Positions 21,931 to 31,382 of a stretch of DNA of 64,000 nucleotides are shown piece after piece. Position 1 is the first letter of the stretch. Each line of letters begins with the position of its first letter. The notes below the pieces were generated by a model. It was not told the origin of the DNA, searched no databases, and saw only the letters and a list, made by a program, of their open reading frames with translations. Origin of the DNA: Corinectria fuckeliana (Eukaryota; Ascomycota; Sordariomycetes; Hypocreales; Nectriaceae); contig WPDH01000208.1 of the NCBI GenBank assembly GCA_019137255.1, forward strand, positions 25,724 through 89,723, read 5' to 3'. The translations under genes were made by a program, and so were the position numbers.

Positions 21931-24900
21931 GCCCGCGTTGCGGATACATAGTGTCGTTGGCCGCGCCGGCGATAGGCTGCGAGGGACTTATGAAGCAAGC
22001 TTGTTGCGGTTGAAGAGATTTGGGGCCGACGATGAACCGGGGCGTGCTCTAAAAGCGATACATTGATATGTACATGGTTGATTGATCTGGTTCATCCGTC
22101 ATTTGCAGGGCAGAGGGAGGAGGGCTCCCGAGGACTCGGGTTGATGAGATGAGACCACTTTTGCTTTTCTCCCACACGGACGTGCTCCAGGCTTTCCCCA
22201 GAAGCTGGGAACCCCAGATGGATTGAACCCCGCGGAGACGCAGCTCGTAGATGTAGCTTAGAATGCAATTTCCTCGGCCTGTTCAAGAATGCACGACACC
22301 ACGGGGTATTTGCTCCGTGGCTGACAACCCGCCCTATGTACTATGCGTACTGCCATGTACGTGTCTACTAAGCTAGTAGGTTAAGTGCCTTGCGAATTAC
22401 ACAACCGAGTAAGGTATTCGTGCCTCGGCCTCCAACTCATCAACCCGCCCTATGTACTCGGGCCGGATGTTCTGGCTACCGGATGATCTTCATTACTACC
22501 GGCCCCCGCCCGTCCGCTCCGCATATACCGGCGTCGTCGACCCCGTTGATCCTCGTCGGGATGTCCCTTCCTTGGACTAAAGACTCTATTTTAGATGCTC
22601 CCAGTGCGAGAGGCCAGGCGGGCCGCGCACCAGGCTGCTTCCGGCATTCACTCTCCGGCGTGAATCTCGGGCCATGACATTGTTGGGGTCCTCTTCGGCG
22701 GCATTTGGGCACTGATTTCCCCTGGTCACTTCCCTCCCCTTCCCTTCCTTTCCCTTCTCTTCAATTAATACCTGGTATCTAGGTGTGCTCTTTGGGGGTC
22801 CTGATGAGCTCCGACTCTGGCTCACTGTATGTTTCGCGCCCTCCAAAAATAAAATGAACCGTCCTGAGCCGCACACTCAATGCGACCAAGCGAGCCCAGA
22901 CGCTGTGACCATCGGTGCGGTGGCTTGCGCGAATGCCCTCGGGCTCACTGGGGCTAGTTGTATCAGCGTTGGCTTGTGTGCCTGGCTAATCTTGCTTATG
23001 CCGCGAGGCTAGCTTCTCTTCTTCACTGCCGACCAACCCTCGGGTCACTTGCTGCTGACCGTGCTGATCTCGTCGGCCATGTCCAGTACTTGGGCTACAT
23101 CTACAGGTCGATGCCTTCTGGCAATGCCGGAAGCGATCAATTACGTTGGCCGCAGGCCTTGTCTGAGGGTTGAGGGGCATTGCCAGTTGCCAGCCCCGCG
23201 ACTCAGACCCCCTGGACCAACACCCCCGGAGCTCTTCCCCGTAGTCTTGAACTCCCCCCCCCCCCGGTATCAACTCTGCCGCGTCTGATTGCCAAGTTAC
23301 CCAGTGAAGATCACGATCATCAGCCCCCCGGAACCGGCCCAACCCACCCGGCGGGCGTCTGGCCTCGATCCCGGGCTTCAAGGTGCCGCGTCGCCACAGC
23401 GTACTTGACAATGGCCAACTTGACAATGGCCGTCTGACCCTTCCCCCCCAGCTCTCGGGCCAATCCACACCGAAGTTCAATGCTGACTGCTCCGTACGAA
23501 CCCCCTGAATCCTGGACACCGCTCATCCCTTTTCCCCCATGCTTTTGCTGGATGCAATCTTGACGTCTAATAAGCAAGCATCTTCCCTGCGGTTAGGGCC
23601 CGAGCACCAGCGCACAAGCAGTAGCCCCGAGTTTCTCCACGAATTCATAGCTGACACAGTGTTATTCTCCGAGGATCGTTCGAAGCCTCTTCGATAGCTG
23701 CGTTGTTGACATCATGGATATGGATCTGGAAAGGAGTGAAGCCCTTGCCGGGATCCTACTTACTACCTAGGCACATGCCTAGTAGCTAGTTTGATCGCCA
23801 TTATTTCGCACCTCAACCGCCTTGCCGGGTTTGGAAACTCAAACTCATGAGCCTTGGCTAGCCCCTCGTCCAGTCTTTGGAGCCTGATCGACGTCGTAAG
23901 CAAACTCTTCTCCAACCGGCATTTACGTACACACACACAGGCATAGTCTAAGTACCTAGTACGCACTATCCCTGTGGCGGTTGTAGAGAGGCGCGCCAAA
24001 CAGTATCCCCGAGGCGCCAGTCCGAGCACATTGTGGCGCCGCGCCCTGAAGAACTGGTGGTGTTGCGACACCTTCTGGCCGGGTTTTTATGCGCTAGAGA
24101 CTCGACCAGCACGGTAATTTGTCACATAAATGAAGCCGGGCGGCATGGCCTCCCTGGCATTCACGTAGCACAAGCTTTTTCCACCACAAGTAAAATTGGT
24201 TTGATGCAGAAATCGTGTATACAGTAGACGTCTTCACAACCTTCACGCCTCGTTTGCCCTTGCGCCGTCCCTCCCGCCTCCCGCTCCCACGCGCCGTCCG
24301 AGTGGTCGGCCCTATGACTCGCAGGAGCGGCAAAGGGGTGTGAAGGGACTGAAGATCCCGTTCAGGGGCCGGCCCGGCATTTGCAGACCATTCACCAAAG
24401 GAGCGTCCCAGGGCGATGCCAAGAATCCTCCCCCTCTCCATCCCAAGACGTCCATACCATCGCGAGTCCTCACGCCTCTGGTTCCCAATTAGGACTCCTG
24501 TAGAACTCTCCGTTCCCTACCATTGGTGATGAGGGCTATCTTATCGAGCACTACCCCCAAATGGGCTCTGGTCTGCCGGGGACAGAAGCCGTGGGCTAGC
24601 GGTGAACTACCATAATCGTGGTGTGCCGGCTGCCCGATAAGCGTCTACCGTTAACCCGGGTCTCGGTGTCCAGAAACATGTCTAGAGGTGAGGAGGCTGT
24701 TTTTTGAGGAGCGACTTCTCGATTTGGAATACCACACTATGGAAGAGTGATGAAGCGTATGAATGCGTCCCTGGCCGATGTAGCGGCCCCTTTCCATTGC
24801 TAGTACTTGTAAGGAGATGTCCAGAAGATTGTGTCATTTGGTGAGGATATGTCTTACTGACGCCGTCACTCGTTCAGCCGGCAGCAGCTTATCTCCCTGT

Positions 24901-25251
24901 TCTCGCCACACCTTGTCTGAAAGGGGCAACCAGGTAATCTATCTAGACTACCTAGACCCTATGCATTAACGTACTCAAGCTCAATTAGGCAGTTTTTTCT
25001 ATCCAGCACCACTGAAGGCGTTTGCGTTGGTGATCGTCCAAAACATGAGGGAGTCCACATCGCCCAGGATTTGATGCTCTGAGCAGCATGTGGAAAAACG
25101 AGCATCGATGAAAAGAAAGACGGGTTTCTTTCGCGTGTGTTTTAGAAGCCAGAGGATCAACTCTGAGCGCCTTCGGAAACCACCTCTGCTCTCCATCTTT
25201 CTGCAAGCGCAAAACTCGGTAGCAAATACCGTGGCCGCCAATCAGCGATCT
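21931..25251. other. Gene-poor interval upstream of the tRNA gene
   Basis: 3.3 kb with no recognisable protein or RNA gene. Short C-runs (for example about 23253-23264) and GC-rich patches alternate with neutral sequence. The open frames are under 180 codons and show no domain. Confidence 0.4.
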
Positions 25252-25341
25252 GGGCGAATGGTTTAGTGGTATAATACTCCCTTAGCATAATTCGTCTGAA
25301 GAATCTGGGAGTGGTCCAGGGTTCGATTCCCTGTTCGTCCA
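25252..25341 (+). tRNA. tRNA-Ala(AGC) with an 18-nt intron
   Basis: Cloverleaf read by eye. The acceptor stem GGGCGAA pairs with TTCGTCC (25334-25340), with discriminator A at 25341. The third pair is G3.U70, the classic identity element of alanine tRNA. The anticodon stem CTCCC (25277-25281) pairs with GGGAG (25307-25311). The loop TTAGCA...T gives anticodon AGC at 25284-25286. The 18 nt at 25288-25305 sit one base 3' of the anticodon, the canonical intron position. The T arm CAGGG-TTCGATT-CCCTG (25317-25333) is perfect and contains a good B box. The D arm is weak and A/T-rich but keeps the AGTGGT core. Mature length is 72 nt. Confidence 0.9.
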
Positions 25342-27412
25342 ACATCGGTGGTTTGAATCCACCAAACGTCCTTACTTTTTGCCGTATTTGGCTCTGCTTC
25401 TTTTGCATCGCTCGGCCAGTTCCTCTTCAGGTCGACTGACCGGGTGTTAGTCCTCGTCTCCGGCGCTATTGTCCTGGCGCTCTACCTGAACAAGGAGGGC
25501 AACGATTGACAATGTAGACGACCAAGTCTGAGTCATTCTCTCATCCCCCTGATCTTAGGGGAATGCCTTCGAAGACCACCGGACAATAGGAGGGGTTTCT
25601 ATAACGAGTGTAACCTCGCGTAGGGTTGATCACTTCTCAGATCCGACGTGGCGCTCGAGAACCTGGTGCTGGAAACGTCAGGCTCTGTTCCCTTGATCCG
25701 AAGATGCAGTCATCGAACTTTCCCTCTGCCCCGAGTCTTGGGGATTTGTTTGGGGTACTTTGGGGTATTTTGGGGAAAACCTCGAATTGTTGGCCGGGAG
25801 TGAGGGAATGGGCGACAGGCTTTCATCCCCGCAGCCATGCTAGCGTCGAAGCCCCATTCTAGATGTCAGAAGCGAAATGGCGGTGCTCTTTTGGGATGTT
25901 GTGTGGATGGTTTGGACCCATGTCGTTTCTCGCCCTGAGCTGCCATTTCGAGTCTGATACGATGACGATTTTGTGCCTCACGGAAACAAAGATGAGGATT
26001 GACGCAAGCTAGAGAGTACGACATGTCGCACACTGTAGATGATGATGGATAAAATGAGAACAAAAGAGTCTGGGCCACCGATGAACTGCATACTGATTGT
26101 ATGAAGTATGCCCGATGTTGCTGCATCCCTGGTATCAATTAAAGTCTTCATCCGAGTCTTAGACAGCGGGTCAGCATAGCATGGACTGGAATGCCATCCT
26201 GTTCAATAACTTGTAAGGGGATAGAGTGTAATTCCATATGCCTGTCCCTTCTAAAGCTCACCCGTTGCCGCCTGCCCTGCTCAAGGGGAGGAAGAGTCGT
26301 CTGAGGAACACACTCAAGCACGCACATCGTCTCATTCAAGCCAGCTCGCGTTCCTGCCTGTCCTTGTCAAAGTCGTCGACGACTTACTAGGTAAGGGGCG
26401 CAAGTGCCTGACCCTTGAGGTGCAGGAAAGATAATTTGTCAAAGGAGAACGTGGAAGCTTGGGACAGTCGCGACAAGCATTCACAGGTCCTACGTAACAT
26501 GAAGGGCACCGCCGAAATGCAGCTGCGACCACGGTTTCTTACTCAGATATGTCTGCTAGAAAAAAGTACATGGAACTCTTAGAATCGTAGACGAGAACTT
26601 TGGAAGCGAAGCTGTGTTTCTTACATGATCGCATAAGGCGTCGCGATCCCAGCGCCTCAGAGTTGGAGGATTTCCCACCACTTCCGGTTTCGAGACCTGC
26701 GCCGTACGGGCAGACCATATGAACTGAGCAAAGATAGCCCAGCCTTCATGGGAATCAAAGGAACTGAAACCTGCAGGATCAGAGTAGGCTCAACGCGACT
26801 CTTGGGGACAGCCATTGCCCGTCCAGTGGTCAAGTCGCCGTTCCAATTCGTCCAGTCGCCCTCATGGATGTGCTTTGGATTGAGGACTCAAACAAAAGAG
26901 CTGGAGCTTTTTTAAATAGCCCGAGCCGTACCGCGCGCCGACATGTCGGTGCCGCGCTGGAGTATTAATATCCCTACTTGGAGCAAGGTGCACTTCCGCT
27001 CGGCCATCACGCCAGCCTTGCTCAAGAAAAATAAGACGTTCAATCCCGTGACTGACAAGAAATTATTGGCGTAGGTTACGCTGCCTTCGTGTCGCTCAGC
27101 TGAAAAGATTGACAGTCTTGTCTGCTGTTAAAGCTAGATGCTTCAGTCAGCCACAACAGCGTCACATCTACCCTGGTGCACGTCGCTCGCGTACCACCCT
27201 GAATCACCTAAGTTTGGGTTTTCTTGATAGAGGGTTTGTATAGTTTGTCTGGAGCTTGCTATCGCCTGTATCCTAAACAGTCCAACTATTACTGCGATCC
27301 GAGCACATCACATCCGGTGTTTCTTCCCATCTTTGTGCTTACCCTCGTCCAACTGCTCAACCCCGTCACCCCCTTCAGGGCCGGCGGCATTGCTTCAATC
27401 AGCGAAAGAAAA
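25342..27412. other. Interval between tRNA-Ala and SnoaL-like gene
   Basis: 2.1 kb without a recognised gene. A tRNA-like T-arm fragment follows the tRNA directly (about 25346-25370). The remainder has only short open frames. A 'tttggggta' triplication lies at 25746-25776. Confidence 0.4.
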
Positions 27413-27859
27413 TCATGGCGTGTACTCAAGTGCACGATTGAGTTCCTGTATGTCCCAATAGAATGTCCGAAAGCTCAAGATAGCCCCCTTCTCAAGATCA
27501 ACAGTGACAGCCTGGCACGTGGGGAAATGCAGATCCTCGCCGGTCTCCCTGACTCTAAAGTGCGCAGTCGACAGCACGACGACACGATCCGATCCTTGCT
27601 TCTCGAAGATTTCCGGGTTTTGCACGTCCACGATGTCAAAGTAGCTGGCCATGCGACTGAAGCAATCCTCCAGGCCCTCGGGCCCGCGATAGACACCTAC
27701 GTAGGGAAGGGCCGACGTCTGTTCCATAAAGAAGTCGGGCGCCAGAATGGCAGCCAGACCGCTGAAGTCGCGGCTCTCCGACGGCGCTTTCATGAACTTT
27801 CGCTCTTCTTCGTAGAAGATGTCGAGTACTGAGCGTGCGGTGTAGTTGGTGGAGGCCAT
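27413..27859 (-). CDS. SnoaL-like / NTF2-fold protein
   Basis: Single exon, 148 residues, ATG at 27859 (MASTNYTARSVLDIFYEEE). The pattern is a helix-rich start (VLDIFYEEERKFMKAPSESR), then DFSGLAAILAPDFFMEQTSA, a YRGPEGLEDCF segment and alternating beta strands ending FRTFYWDIQELNRALEYTP. This is the shape of the SnoaL-like (NTF2-fold) family of small alpha+beta barrels, which bind or rearrange small ligands; many fungal members are orphan proteins or auxiliary enzymes near biosynthetic genes. No polyketide or terpene synthase is present in this window, so a role in secondary metabolism is not supported. No signal peptide. The + strand also has a 202-codon open frame here, which I regard as antisense. 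Confidence 0.75.
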   Translation of the reverse strand: MASTNYTARSVLDIFYEEERKFMKAPSESRDFSGLAAILAPDFFMEQTSALPYVGVYRGPEGLEDCFSRMASYFDIVDVQNPEIFEKQGSDRVVVLSTAHFRVRETGEDLHFPTCQAVTVDLEKGAILSFRTFYWDIQELNRALEYTP

Positions 27860-28348
27860 CTTTTGGGCGTCTTGGCTGGTGGATGCGTGACGAGAATGGT
27901 GGCTCGAATAGAGTATGGAGTGACTTGGCTGCGTTGGCCGTGATTAGAATGGCTACATTGAGAGGGTTTGTTGACGGCTTTGGGCGTTGTACATATAGAC
28001 TAGGATAACGTTAGGTGGCTCACATGTATTTGTAAGTCGTAGTAATCTTCTTCCCCAAATGGTGAGATCTCGGCGCCGGAGTTTTCGGGACTCATCCAGT
28101 GGGAGCCATACTATTCCAACTAATGATACGACAGCTCTCGTATGGGTAAAACAAAACACCGAGTTAATCTCTGGTATTCCCGTTCGCTTGTAATCGATTC
28201 CACCTTCTCCTTTCTCCCATTTAGGCCCTTTCCCTTTCCTCCCAATTCGCTGGATTTGAAGAACCATGTGGCGCATCTGCAAACGTTCGCATGAAATTGC
28301 CCCCAATATGATGCCTGCACCTTGCGTACAAGGCGAAACCCACGTACA
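27860..28348. other. Interval between SnoaL-like and RyR-domain genes
   Basis: Upstream region of the SnoaL-like gene and 3' flank of the PfkB-ATPase-RyR gene, both on the minus strand. No gene seen. Confidence 0.4.
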
Positions 28349-30901
28349 CTAGCTCTTCCGTCCCATAGGGTAAATCCCATAGCCCTCAATGCTTTCTAGG
28401 ATGGATGGATAAGCAGCGACCATGGCACGGTCGATATCCTGCCACTTCTTTTCGAGATCAGACCACGGTATCAAGAAGGGGCTTTTCCGCTTTTCTGTCT
28501 CTCGCTCTCCAATGCCCCATTGGTTTTGTAATCGCTCGGAATTCCATCTGTCGTGTTCGACCTCGGCCAAGAGGTCGATCTGCTCGCGGGTGAACTCCTT
28601 GATGGGTTCGCGAGTCCCCTGCTTCTCTGATAGGTAATACGAAATGTGACGCAATTTATGCGATATAGACATGGCGTGGGCCCTGGATGACTCTTTGAAC
28701 TCCTCGCCTAGGTCCTTCCAAGACCTGACGTCACTGAGATCCCCTGGTGTTGCCACTTTTCTCGCTTCCATATAGGTCTCGTGGAGCTTCACAGCAATCC
28801 TCTCGAGGACTCGGTCGGGAAGCGGGATGCCGCTCATGTGCTGAGTAAACTCCGTATAGTCGACGTGAATGTCTAGTTGGGCTGGGGGTGGTAGGGCAGC
28901 TCGCTCAAAGCTGCGTCGGCCGTCGACTCTGCTCATAGCAATGATGCTCTTCAGAGACCGGATGCCTTGTCTGTAAGCAGGGACCAGAAGCAGGCTGTTC
29001 AGAATGCTCGCGTCGATGCTGATTCTCTCCTTGGACTTGAGATTTGGCTCCCTTTCCTCGAGTAATGAACGGAGGATGACGGCACGCCGCACTGGGTACA
29101 GCCGATCAACTCCTTCGCCGTAATCATCACGGTTGGGCCCGAGGACGTTAACGAAGCCATGCAAGCAGCCGAGGAAATCTGGCAATGGAGTGAGTCTACC
29201 CGTGTCCGACGCTGCTCGACGTTGAAGCTCGTTGTAGCTCTTGAATATGGTGGTCCCGAAAAAGAAAACCGCCGGGCCAATGGGTCTACTAACGCCGTGG
29301 TCGGAAAACTTGCCACCCAGCATTGCCGGAAGAAGGTGACGCAGCCAACCCAGCCTACACCCGTCGAAGCCCCCGTCGAAGCCGCTAAAGTAGACCAGAG
29401 GAATTCTCCCCTCAAGAGTGCAGTCGCGGATTAAATGGAAAGCCGTAAGGAGGTCGTCTGGGGACGTAAATTGCGAAAGATCAAAGCGTAGTTCCTTGAC
29501 ACTCTGACCCTTTGCCGCGCTCTGGGCAACTTGCAGTGCAGCGAATGCCTTTCCAGAACCCCTCGGGCCGCACAGAGCGATGCTTAGTGGCTTGGTCTTG
29601 AGCGAAGAGAAGTACAGTTTCAGGAAGTTGAAGAGAGTCCGAAATAGCTCGATTTCTTGGCGGTCAAACAGCACAAGATTGCCAAAGCATGTCAATGGCA
29701 CCCGAATCTCAGAAGACGTAATCCCGTCTTGGACAATTTGACGCGCAACCTCAGCAGGATCCCCGACCAGATGGTCGATAAGAGACCAGCTGTGCTCGCT
29801 GCCACTAGCAATCGATTCTGAAGGGATTGACAGTGCCAGCAGCCTGTCGTCCTTGTTTTTGCCAAGGTCGCTCATGATCAACGGAGTCTGATAGATGGAG
29901 GCTTTGGGACCCTCGGGGTTCTCAACTGTCAAGCCGTGGCGTGATAGTCGCCTCGCAGCCCAAAGACCGCATTCAATACCCCGTTCGATACTGAGCTCGT
30001 TTGACTGCATGAACCCTTGCGTGAAGCCCGCCACAAACGTCTCGCCCTCGCCAGGTATGGACCCAAGATGTTGTCGGTAAAACTCGCCCTCGACACATTT
30101 GGGATCAAATACCAGGTAGGGCTTCGCCGCCTGCAGTCCGCGATGGTAGATGACTCCGTCGCAGCCAAATCGGACAATCAGATGAGCGCACGTCACCAGC
30201 GTGACTAGCTTCCCGGAGGAGCCAAGCTTCTCGACAAAGTCTTCGCAAGTCTTCTCCCAAGAGAGACCATAGGATAGCTCGATACCCTCGGCGCGAAGAT
30301 CGTCGGCGCTGAGAATAACAATGACCTGTTCAGGATCCTGTTTGTTCGGTCCGACGTACGGCCCGCGGCGCAATGTTTCCCATAATTTTCCGGAGCATAG
30401 AGGTCGGGACATGTGGTAGATGAGGAAGCGTGGCCGGGATTTCCTGAACAGAGTGATTGCTTCTTCGCTGTCGGAGTCCGTGAACGTTGTCTCTGCTCCT
30501 GCGTCCTGTACAACCCATGCCGAGACGGTGTCGTGGTTGTCTCTGGGGAGAGGCGGTGTTGGAGCCAGCCATTTAGAACCGAACCTGATTTGTTTTGTAC
30601 TCTTGAGTCTGAAGGAATGGCCATGGGGGGCATTCACGTCGTGGATGTCCAGCTCAACAATTACCTGATCATGGGCGGGCTGTTCTGCAGTGCCGAGTAG
30701 GTCTGGCTTGTGAACTTGCATTCTTTGTCGTTGGGAAAGGTCAATGTGCTCTAGCAGCTCGGCAATTAAACCGGCGCCGACGTGTAGACGATGCGGGCTG
30801 AAGCCTTGGGGGCCTCCGCCAGCATCTATCGCGCCAGCGGCTCTCGGAAGCAAGAAGAGTTGCGCCGGAGCATCTCCAGAGACGACGACGTGTCTTGTCA
30901 T
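28349..30901 (-). CDS. PfkB-like kinase - P-loop ATPase - RyR domain protein
   Basis: Intronless in this model, 850 residues, ATG at 30901. Residues 1-325 read like a PfkB/ribokinase-fold domain: an N-terminal VVVSGDAPAQLF strand, a central VIVILSADDLRAEGIELS, CAHLIVRFGCDGVIYHRG, then IPGEGETFVAGF (283-293) where canonical kinases have GAGDTF. Here Asp is replaced by Glu. Residues 410-670 hold a P-loop NTPase: Walker A GPRGSGKA (445-452), a Walker B-like PLVYFSGFDGG (501-511) and a sensor-like AVFFFGTT (544-551). The C-terminus (about 775-845) matches the RyR domain: EHDRWNSERL...W then KSPFLIPWSDLEKKWQDIDR. It is cytosolic, with no membrane segment. In bacteria RyR domains occur in predicted nucleotide-sensing conflict proteins; the function here is inference. 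It lies 480 bp behind a CorA-like gene on the same strand. An additional 5' exon cannot be excluded. Confidence 0.8.
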   Translation of the reverse strand: MTRHVVVSGDAPAQLFLLPRAAGAIDAGGGPQGFSPHRLHVGAGLIAELLEHIDLSQRQRMQVHKPDLLGTAEQPAHDQVIVELDIHDVNAPHGHSFRLKSTKQIRFGSKWLAPTPPLPRDNHDTVSAWVVQDAGAETTFTDSDSEEAITLFRKSRPRFLIYHMSRPLCSGKLWETLRRGPYVGPNKQDPEQVIVILSADDLRAEGIELSYGLSWEKTCEDFVEKLGSSGKLVTLVTCAHLIVRFGCDGVIYHRGLQAAKPYLVFDPKCVEGEFYRQHLGSIPGEGETFVAGFTQGFMQSNELSIERGIECGLWAARRLSRHGLTVENPEGPKASIYQTPLIMSDLGKNKDDRLLALSIPSESIASGSEHSWSLIDHLVGDPAEVARQIVQDGITSSEIRVPLTCFGNLVLFDRQEIELFRTLFNFLKLYFSSLKTKPLSIALCGPRGSGKAFAALQVAQSAAKGQSVKELRFDLSQFTSPDDLLTAFHLIRDCTLEGRIPLVYFSGFDGGFDGCRLGWLRHLLPAMLGGKFSDHGVSRPIGPAVFFFGTTIFKSYNELQRRAASDTGRLTPLPDFLGCLHGFVNVLGPNRDDYGEGVDRLYPVRRAVILRSLLEEREPNLKSKERISIDASILNSLLLVPAYRQGIRSLKSIIAMSRVDGRRSFERAALPPPAQLDIHVDYTEFTQHMSGIPLPDRVLERIAVKLHETYMEARKVATPGDLSDVRSWKDLGEEFKESSRAHAMSISHKLRHISYYLSEKQGTREPIKEFTREQIDLLAEVEHDRWNSERLQNQWGIGERETEKRKSPFLIPWSDLEKKWQDIDRAMVAAYPSILESIEGYGIYPMGRKS

Positions 30902-31382
30902 CTGGACCTGTTGGCTTTGATCTTAGTAACCTTGGTTGACAATTGTACATGGTGCGTGTTGAGAGGTAGAGGCAGTGGTGGGCAATCCTGACTCCTGGGC
31001 TTGCAGCCTCGTGATGTTAATTTCCGAGATGCATATTGCATACGGATATATGCTCGTAAGCCGTAGAAAAATGGCTGCCAACAGGATGCCAACAATACAC
31101 CACCTTTAATGATCGCGCTCTTTTCTTCCTTGCAGCTAAAACTTTTTGCTAATATCATTCTAGGGCTCTAGTCATACCCATTTACCTTGCCACAGACAGC
31201 CCTGATGTTGCTGCGGGGTCCCGCTGGAGCGCGAAACCCTTAAACCACGGACGGAGTACATAGTAGAAAGCTAGCACCGAGTCCCAGCGACAATATCTAC
31301 TGTGAGTTGTAAGATTCCCAGATTAGTAGCGTTTCATTATTTGTCGTCAAGAGCATCTTCTCGCACACTCTGCTGCCTCCTT

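Noticed and set aside
22195..22240. Reverse-strand 'ggggttcaatcc' T-loop-like motif
   Set aside because: No complementary T stem and no other tRNA arms around it.
25157..25408. 83-codon minus-strand frame
   Set aside because: It overlaps the tRNA-Ala gene; the resemblance to a protein is accidental.
27224..27832. 202-codon + strand frame
   Set aside because: Antisense to the SnoaL-like gene, which shows the expected fold pattern on the minus strand.
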